Shown one piece after another: positions 56,848-64,000 of a DNA stretch of 64,000 bases. Where the stretch lies: positions 620,001-684,000 of the forward strand of contig OY756148.1 in the NCBI GenBank assembly GCA_963576785.1. Reading direction: 5' to 3'. Position numbers and translations under genes: made by a program. Numbering within the stretch: position 1 is the stretch's first letter; each line of letters begins with the position of its first letter. The notes below the pieces were generated by a model that worked only from the letters and a program-made list of their open reading frames with translations, was not told the DNA's origin and did not search any database. This DNA comes from Chlorophyllum brunneum. Taxonomy: Eukaryota > Basidiomycota > Agaricomycetes > Agaricales > Agaricaceae.

Positions 56848-57700
56848 TATGACCGTAGAAATACTAAGCGGAGGGCTACACGAGGAAGGTGGGCGCGAAG
56901 GTGCTTAGGCGCCCAAACGCACCGCTCGTGCATGTGCCGTGATGGGTGTCTACCCTTTTAGGTAATTGTGGCCAATGTCGTTTATCACACCAGTAGTGGT
57001 ATTTATCATGGTGAAGGACCTTAGGACATTAAGGGTAGCATAGAGATAGATGAGGGATGTGTTGAAAAGTAACGAAAAGGTGAACCACCGAGTGACGAGG
57101 TCTCTGTTCCCCACTGCGTCTACCCTAAAGTGCACCCACCATGTTCCAAAATACCCCCGACATCAAATCTTAGGGAGGATGGTACTGAGATCGATTTGGT
57201 GCTTGGGCTTAAGCATCTTGGAGCGGCAATAAATACTCCTTACTTTCCGGTTCCTTCGGTGTGTTTTTTTTTTTGCTCAAATGTTGGGGCCCATCGTCCT
57301 GCCAACCAGCCCTGGAGTATCGTAGGAGGCTCCAAACGGCTCCAGCCACTCGAGAAGCTTACAACGATCCAACTTTTAACGAGATTAGCTGAATGAAGAC
57401 TGAATTGCTCCACACACTAATTATCTGAGGACGAATACTATCACAACCTTCCCTGATATTTACATGCAGATCGCCGAGCACGGATGTCTCCGCAAATGCG
57501 GAGTTCATGAACTCAAATGAACGCGGATCTCCTGTACCGAACCCCTCGGGGTTTTTCTCCAGTTCTCCTTGTTCGGAGGCTGCGTCCGAACACCGTATAT
57601 CCAAGAAAATCCTGCCCCGACTAGAAAAGACAACGAATTCAGTGAGTTCACCGCCACCAAGCAATCATCGCGAAATTCGGACATCGAGACTTGAGCTTGC
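56848..57700. other. Intergenic region without a supported gene
   Basis: About 850 bases. It holds the promoter of the Hsp70-like gene at the left. Open frames on the minus strand (57,359-57,664) and plus strand (57,130-57,396) have no recognisable motif. There is a poly-T tract near 57,266. Confidence 0.4.
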
Positions 57701-57764
57701 TATGTTGGTCTAGTGTTCGAATGTTAATCACTTTGTTCGATTCAGACTTGCGACAGCAGCGTCG

Positions 57765-58020
57765 ATGGCATATATCGATGATATCATCAACGCGATGGAA
57801 GCATGGGAAACTCCGTCGCCATTTTCCGCCAGCCAAGGGGTCTCTGATCAGGATCAATTTCAAGTCCTCAGATCTCAACTCTATGGGAATGTGGGCTACG
57901 ATTGGGCCCGTATTTCTAGGCGGCGATCGCCATCATGTGTACTTTTTGATGAGAATGCATGGACTCAGCCGCATACGTGTTTACCAGTCACACAGGTCGC
58001 ATGTGCTTGTACTATGAATT
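57765..58020 (+). CDS. Short hypothetical open frame, weak
   Basis: The frame begins MAYIDDIINAMEAWETPSPF, then SASQGVSDQDQFQVLRSQLY, GNVGYDWARIS and an Arg-rich end, 85 codons. The N-terminal half looks coding (charged, helical), but no domain or relative is known to me and splice signals are ambiguous. It could be an exon of a longer gene running from about 57.6 to 58.1 kb. Confidence 0.25.
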
Positions 58021-58520
58021 TATAATCGAGGGAACACTGGTTTGACGACTTCTTGAGACAAAAATACGAATTGGAATGCCCCTTGCTGGGAAGATGGTTA
58101 GTACCACCTTTTGAAATTTCGCTATACTTCCTCGGTAAAATGTCGTTCTTTGTACACTCTTTATCGGACCAGTTGTGGCCCGATGGCGTGAGATTGCACA
58201 GGGGGAAAAAAGCGGAGGCCTGATGGTTGCCAGTTAGTAAGAGATAAAGCTACGAGAGGTTACCCCTCCTGGGATTCATCTAATCTCTGCAAGAATACAT
58301 GGATCCACTCAGGGCAATGGAATCCAGGATTCGCAATAATTGATTATTTTTGGGTGATTGCCCTTTGTCCGGATCAATCCATTCGATCAGTGATCATCAG
58401 TCGGAGTGTCGGAGTTCTAAATCGGGTGATTTCCAGGAACGCCGTTCTCACTCGAAGCGTTCACCTCCGAGTCGCATCCTACCCTACCCTCCTCCAGGTA
58501 CCCCCCATAATTGGTTTGCA
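58021..58520. other. Spacer before the 58.5-kb gene
   Basis: About 500 bases, with no gene seen. It presumably contains the promoter of the small gene starting at 58,521. Confidence 0.35.
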
Positions 58521-58910
58521 ATGGCGACCGCTGCAGTAGTAAACAAACATACTGCGCAAAAACTCAGTGCAATCGCGCACTCCTGGGTCGTAGACCCCTT
58601 CAGGCCCAATCTGCAACTCAAAACACTCCTGGAATCGTTGGCAGCCCATCCGCGACTTACAAACCAAGCGGTTGCAGCCGCACGATCACTACGGGACAAT
58701 GAAATAACCAAAAAGGTGTATATTGCTTTGTCTACTTCGTTTCTGGGCCCTCAACTGACCAGGGCACCTGTCCTACAGTATCCCCTTTCAGACAAGATGT
58801 TGCATCCTCCGTCTATGCCTCATCATTACGACCGCCTCGTTGAGGCGTTCGAGAAGAGCGCAAAAGGTATCGGAAGACCCTGGTGGAAGATCTTTTTCAA
58901 TGTATGGTAG
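58521..58910 (+). CDS. Small conserved-looking protein, possibly mitochondrial
   Basis: The start at 58,521 gives MATAAVVNKHTAQKLSAIAH, SWVVDPFRPNLQLKTLLESL, then AAARSLRDNEITKK. An intron of 63 bases with GTGTAT and CTACAG ends (58,716-58,778) divides this from YPLSDKMLHPPSMPHHYDRL and VEAFEKSAKGIGRPWWKIFF, ending NVW at 58,910. Because the intron is a multiple of three with no stop, the frame also reads through. The spliced product is about 108 residues, basic and with an N-terminus that could be a mitochondrial targeting helix. The YPLSDKM...RPWWKIFF tail is reminiscent of small mitochondrial ribosomal proteins, but I cannot assign a family. Confidence 0.5.
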   Translation: MATAAVVNKHTAQKLSAIAHSWVVDPFRPNLQLKTLLESLAAHPRLTNQAVAAARSLRDNEITKKVYIALSTSFLGPQLTRAPVLQYPLSDKMLHPPSMPHHYDRLVEAFEKSAKGIGRPWWKIFFNVW

Positions 58911-59256
58911 AGGTTCTGTGGTTGCCCCGTATTGTTGGTTGATTGGAATGGAGCACCAACTTATGGCAGGCTTGGGTACGCGGAGATCTGGTCATGTCAA
59001 CCGATTTTTTTCGGATCCGTGATACGTCTTATACCACGGCGAACTTCTCAACTGGGGAAAAACGTGGGCGGAAGTATGATGTCATTGCGATCTGCACTCT
59101 CCTCTCCTCTAGGTAGGTCGCTCGGACATGTTTTGTTCACATACAAAATTACCCAACGCCTGGAAAAATTCCCTGTAAGAACTGTGACATCAAATTCTGT
59201 CGTCATGTATGACTCGTATTACAACATCTCTCATCTTCGTTAAATCAGAACCTGTT
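58911..59256. other. Convergent intergenic region
   Basis: Downstream of the small plus-strand gene and of NOC2. About 345 bases, no gene is seen. Confidence 0.4.
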
Positions 59257-62020
59257 TTAGTCCTCTTCCAGGATTTCATCTTCACCGGCTCGGGCCTGAT
59301 AACAACATACTGTTATTTCGCACGACTCCTCGCAAGTAGCTGACATGGCGTACCTTCTCGAGTAACTTACGTCGCTTCTCCCTGGCCTTGATTTGCACCT
59401 TGAGATACTTGCAAAGTGGAGCATCTTTCAATTGTCCCCTCAACCCTTTTTCCCAATCTGCCACGGCAGCCATCTTGCCGGGGCCAAAAGGCACATTCTT
59501 CCGTAGATTCTCGACCCACTTTGCACTCTCCTCCACACGCTCCAAAAGGGTCTTTACCATACCTTGCTCTTTGCTCGTCCCGGACGCTGTGGGATTGGAT
59601 TTTGCGGCTTTCAGAGTTCGTCGTAAAAGTACAACAATCGGAACTGTAATTTCCGGGAATCCTATACTTCCATGAACCGCGGGACTGGCAAGCCACTCGG
59701 CGAGAAGATACGTCGTTTCTTCCGTCACACCTTCGTGGTATACACGCGTTTTGACGTATTGCTGAGGAACCCGGATTTGGGTCTCGAAATCCAACGGCTT
59801 CAGTGTCGAGGATTTAGGCTTGCTCGAAGGAGAAATGATAGAAGTAAGAATAGGAACGAGGTAGGGTGAGACGGGAACGTATATGTCCGTGTGTTTGGTG
59901 AGACGGAGGATGGACCGCAGGACCTGAAGATGGAAAGGGTACGACCGACTATTGGGGATGAGCCTATCGGGTGAAAGGACAAATGAGAAAGGGTGATCTC
60001 CGACCGATGCAAATGTCCTACTTGATTGCTCCGAGGGCTACCTGGATTAGTGGGTATATCAGGGGCTTCATCTCGCTCTCTTTCCCTGACTGTACCTCCG
60101 CTTCTTTGCTGCAGGCTTTGGAGAGGATAATACACCAGAAGTCAACGGAGTGAACAAACTGCCAATTATACACTTGTTTGTATGATTCCTGGGAAACATC
60201 CGAGTATAAGAATGTGATAAGACGATAACGGAGTATAGTTAAAACCAATACCTTCGATTTGATCTTCATGCTGTTTCTTAGGTGAATAGCGAGTTGACGT
60301 ATATATCCAAACGCATGTTGATAAGCCAATGAATGATCTATGCAGAAAACCTCTGAAGCCGAGTTTTTCATAAGGTTTATTGAGGGTAGAGTATGAGCGC
60401 TTGTGCTTTTAGACGACCGAATCAAAGTAAGGTATGTGTTCTGGAAATAACATTATGAGTCTGTGGTATTGATTGGAGGTGCACACACCCACTTTGAGTA
60501 TGGTATCCAAAATGCTGTCATCATTGGACAGCCCTAGTCGTCGCACGGACAGATACGCGGCTATTCGAATGTCATCCTCAGCGCTCGACCATAGCTCTAG
60601 ACATTTCTGAGAGGTAAGGCTTAGACGTGTGACCTGTGATAAGAACCACAAAGGATGCTGACCTTGAGATATAATTTGACAGATTTACGACTGCTGACTA
60701 CATATGGTATTATTTTTGCACTTTCCGTTACGGCAAGACGGAGCAGTTCCGTATCAGTCAGTTGGGAAAGTAGATGGATTACGTTGTGAAAATACGCGAG
60801 AATCATCTTCTGCAATATTTTGAATTTGGCCGTTTGCGTAGGAGGTTTGCTGGTACATTCAAAGGATAGAAGCAATTTTCAGTTCATACGAGTTCTAATG
60901 TCATATACTTTCGCGACTCACAATTTCCCGTTGCCCAGGGTCTTGTAGGGAACGTGATGTTCAAGTATGACAGGCGTATACCTCAAGGTTGTTGTCACTA
61001 CCTTGTTATAGACTGTATCTCAACTGAGCCGAGTACCCGGATAACTAAAAAAAAAAAAGGAGAGATACGTACCTGACGAGCTAGAAATACTCCAAGCCAC
61101 GACTTGATCATCTTCATTCATATGCGCGGCAGCTCGAAAGGCGATCAACAGCTTTCGTAGTGCCTTTAGTGATCGATGCTAGATATTTTGATAACAAGTT
61201 GAGTAATTCGAGAGGGGTCCCCCGGCGGCTTGCAAGGGCCGTTGGCACGGGATTGGTGGACATACCTCCAGAAGGGCTTTTTGCCACTGGCGTAAATGCT
61301 CTTTCGTCAGCGTGGGTGTCATTTCTTCCTCGGTTCCCATGTTCTCATCTTCCATATCTTTATCTTCATCAATTGCATCTGGATTGAACTCTAAGAGTTC
61401 ACGGTCGTTTTCTTGAAGATATTTATAGAAGTCGGGGTCCTTCTCAGCAAGTTTAGAGAGTTCGAGGAGGTGAGCCTGTCCCTCATCTAGATTCATTCGG
61501 GAAACCTGTCAGAGAAATTGCGAGTCGGAGAACCACATATATACACACCTTCCAGGTCGTCTACTGAGGCGAAAGAGGTATTGTCATCGAAATCGTCCTT
61601 GTCTTCTAAAATATCTTCATCCCCAGAAAGCTACGCGCTGTCAGTGTCCCGAACAGAGTGGAAACATAAGAAAAAAAATCTCACTCCATCCCCGTCCTCC
61701 TCCATGTCATCACCGCTGTCTTCCATGAAAGCACCACTCAAGAAGTCATCCACAGATTTGACTCTATTCAGCCATCAGTTCAAGTGGGTAGCCGAGAACA
61801 TCGCAACATACCCCTTCTTGCTTGACGAAACGTGGGGCTCTTCAACATGTTCCTCTCCACCTGAATCGTCCTCAACATTGTTTGTTCCCGCCCATGGCTT
61901 TCCAGCCTTCCGCGCATGGATCTTCTTGCGTACTTCTTGCCTCTTGTGCCGCGCTTGTATAGTTTTCTTCAGCTGACCGCTGGCGGCAAATTTCCTCGTT
62001 GCTTTTCTTGCTTTACCCAT
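59257..62020 (-). CDS. NOC2: Nucleolar complex protein 2 (ribosome biogenesis)
   Basis: The start at 62,020 gives MGKARKATRKFAASGQLKKT and a basic stretch. Acidic exons follow (EEHVEEP, and EDKDMEDENMGTEEEMTPTL near 61,340). HLRQWQKALLE lies at 61,280-61,310. The mid-domain exons include LRLAVTESAKIIPYVVSSRK (60,690-60,760) and VTRLSLTSQKCLELWSSAED (60,585-60,640). The C-terminal block gives DFETQIRVPQQYVKTRVYHE, IGFPEITVPIVVLLRRTLKA and KWVENLRKNVPFGPGKMAAV, then KLLEK. The last exon (ARAGEDEILEED, stop 59,257) is joined through an intron at about 59,300-59,357. This is the full Noc2 layout. Noc2 works with Noc1 or Noc3 in 60S pre-ribosome maturation and transport. Confidence 0.9.
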
Positions 62021-62201
62021 GTCAGGGCAGTAAGTCGATGATAAGATAGTGGGAGTAAAAGTTGAGGCTCGTGTACTGCATGTCCAAAAAAATCATTGGG
62101 TGTGAATTATGTCAGATCGGGCCGCGGCCCGTATCATCTTCGCGGGGTTCAATAAAACATCTCGATAGCACAATACATAGCGGATATACAAAATCAAACA
62201 A

Positions 62202-64000
62202 TCAAAAACCACCACCCCCTCCCCATTGCCCTCCCATTCCCATGTTATGATGCATGCTATTCATGTTCATATTCATATTCATGCCGCCCATATTCATACC
62301 ATTAACCATAGGTCCTCCTAATAGTAGTGTTTTTTTCACATCAACAAACCGCGATCCACGCTATATTGCACAACTGCACTACTCACCTTGATCGCCCCAT
62401 CCCATGCCAGCGTTATTCATAGCAGGATTATATACTGGTACCCCGCCCCCGAACCCCACGGCAGAATGTCCTCCATGGAAACCGCCCGCGGCCAAGCTTA
62501 TCTGACCCATCATCTGGTGATGGTGCATAGGCATATGTGGCCCGACGTTGACACCTCCCATAGGACCAACAGGCGTCATGCCGACATTCACATTATTGGT
62601 GTTCAGCCCTGCGTGACCAGGACCATGACCTCCGGGTATTCCAGGAGGGCCCAGACCTCCCACGTTCATACCGCCCATGGGGTTCACCCCCCCTCCCACG
62701 TTCATCATATGATTCCAGCCGGACACCGAAGACATCATGTCCTCGATAGGTACAGGTGCACCCATTCCCATTCCCAGTTGGTTGACACCCACACCCATGC
62801 CCATCATACCTGGCTGGACCATCATTTGATTTGGGCCAACCATCTGATTCTGGGAGAAGACAGCAGGGGAGATGAACGGATTTGGTCGATTTCCAGGTAT
62901 GAATCTGTTGTTCGAGGTGTTGTTCATTGTGTTGGCATTGGCACCAGGCGGGATCCCAACAGCAACTCCACCGCTCATTGCTGAACCACTGCCACCAGAC
63001 ATGTTCTGACCGTGGCGTGCTGGGGATTTCGGTCGGAGGGCATCAATTTCAGGGATCATCGGCACGACAGCCTTGCCATTTGTGAGAAGCTGCTTGACCT
63101 TTTCTTCCCAGGTTTCTTGTCGCCATTTCGTCGCTTGTCCGCCCTCTTCACCTTCAACGTGTACGGTACCATCATCGGATACAGCGAGCTGTCTATCAAA
63201 ACCTTTGTTCATGACAGTGACCCACCCTCGCCGAAGAGAAGATGGGCGACCGAATATCTCGAGTCGCCGGATTCCAAGGCAAAAATTCTCAATCAGGGTA
63301 TACATCTCTGGAGGTTTTCGCGTAGGATCTGCTGGATCGCCTTCCCAAATAATCACATCGGTATCTGGCGAGGAAGGAATATTGAATTCGTTTTGGCTGG
63401 GATCCCGCAAGCGAACCACACATATAATGTTTACGTACCAACGTTACAATGAACAAACCAGCTATCGGTCGAACGTCGAACGGTCCCACGAATGCCGATT
63501 AGACAATGCTGCTTGGTCCGAGTCAATAGTGAGGTGGTTGGAATATCTGCCTATGATGACCAAAAAAGCCATGTCAGCAGGGATTGTTAGCTAGCGATAG
63601 AACGAGATGGCTCACCCCTGGTCTTTGATTAGACGTTTTGTTCGTCTTAACCCAGACGACATCTTCGCAGCGACGGTATCCCCATTTCGCAAGAACTTCC
63701 CTTCCGCGTTCTAAGCCTTCTCCGGCGCCGCTGCCAACCCAAAGAAAAACGAAGCTGGGGTCTGCTGCAAGATTTGGAATAGGCAATTCTTGCAGTTCGT
63801 CCCAACCAAATGATGACGAGAAGGGCGGATCTAGGAGAATGACGTCGAACTTGTTGGGATGTAGAGAAGATAATTCGGGATACGGTAGATAGTATGGGGA
63901 CGTGGAATGATTGTTGACAGAATTCTTTTTCAGTGTGAGGAGTCGCTGTTGTTTGGGATATCTAAAGTTCGGACCGAGTCAGGGGGTAAACGAGATGCAT
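62202..64000 (-). CDS. KAR4: MT-A70 family protein, Kar4/METTL14 type (5' end outside window)
   Basis: From the right edge the exons give [70 protein letters not shown] and [15 protein letters not shown]. Next are the exons with [18 protein letters not shown] and [20 protein letters not shown], and the segment [20 protein letters not shown]. The DPPF motif, in place of the catalytic DPPW of METTL3/Ime4, and the overall order fit METTL14/Kar4, the partner subunit in m6A mRNA methylation and, in yeast, a mating regulator. A long Gly/Met/Asn-rich tail with [15 protein letters not shown] blocks follows, and a last exon (62,202 to about 62,320) with [20 protein letters not shown]. The intron before it has GTGAGT and TATTAG ends and keeps frame. 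The start lies beyond 64,000. Confidence 0.87.

Noticed and set aside
62388..62984. 198-codon His-rich plus-strand frame opposite the KAR4 tail
   Set aside because: It is the antisense image of the Gly/Met/Asn repeats of the minus-strand gene.
1..64000. CRISPR arrays, bacterial operons or prophage
   Set aside because: Spliced genes and fungal families throughout; no spaced short direct repeats were seen.

Overview
The window is nuclear DNA of a filamentous basidiomycete, most likely an Agaricomycete. The genes are split by many introns of about 50 bases, the core eukaryotic genes are clearly fungal, and the left half holds a multigene family of DUF6533-type membrane proteins, which in my knowledge is typical of Agaricomycetes. 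I cannot name the genus from sequence alone.

Positions 1-34,500 are a rearranged, duplicated cluster. It holds seven copies (here A-D, E, F, G, I in order; eight counting each letter used) of a DUF6533-like multipass membrane protein gene, interleaved with five copies of a kelch-repeat (beta-propeller) protein gene. Genes left of about 14.6 kb lie on the minus strand and genes right of about 15.0 kb on the plus strand, so all are transcribed outward. Only the kelch copy at 12,793-14,612 reads as intact; the other four share a chimeric first exon and several share a 10-base deletion. Membrane copy C carries a 572-bp solo LTR with a 5-bp target duplication. Copy I carries a ~550-bp insert containing a mitochondrial nad1 fragment (a NUMT). 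A spacer junction shared only by the 8.8-9.6 kb and 23.9-24.6 kb regions shows that part of the cluster is an inverted duplication. Relics of an otubain gene (17.6 kb) and of a small secreted-protein gene (21.1 and 28.8 kb) match the genes now at the right edge of the cluster (34.5-37.6 kb), so the duplicated unit included its flank.

Positions 34,500-38,300 are a transition: a small putative secreted protein, a degenerate secreted-protein gene, an otubain deubiquitinase and a small conserved-looking protein.

Positions 38,300-64,000 are ordinary, conserved gene space: an ERCC6L2/Rad26-like SNF2 helicase, a UBE2G1-type E2, the RNA polymerase III second-largest subunit (with a 7-nt microexon), a UBE2G2/Ubc7-type E2, D-arabinono-1,4-lactone oxidase, an HSPA12-like Hsp70, a short unknown protein, the ribosome-biogenesis factor Noc2 and a Kar4/METTL14-type MT-A70 protein cut by the window edge. 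These are housekeeping genes without an evident shared pathway, apart from three ubiquitin-system genes within about 14 kb.

Note on counts: membrane copies are A (1-1599), B (4364-6164), C (9874-12243), D (15069-16945), E (18884-20808), F (21772-23718), G (26915-28709) and I (32127-34494), eight in all; kelch copies are kA, kB, kC, kX and kH, five in all.
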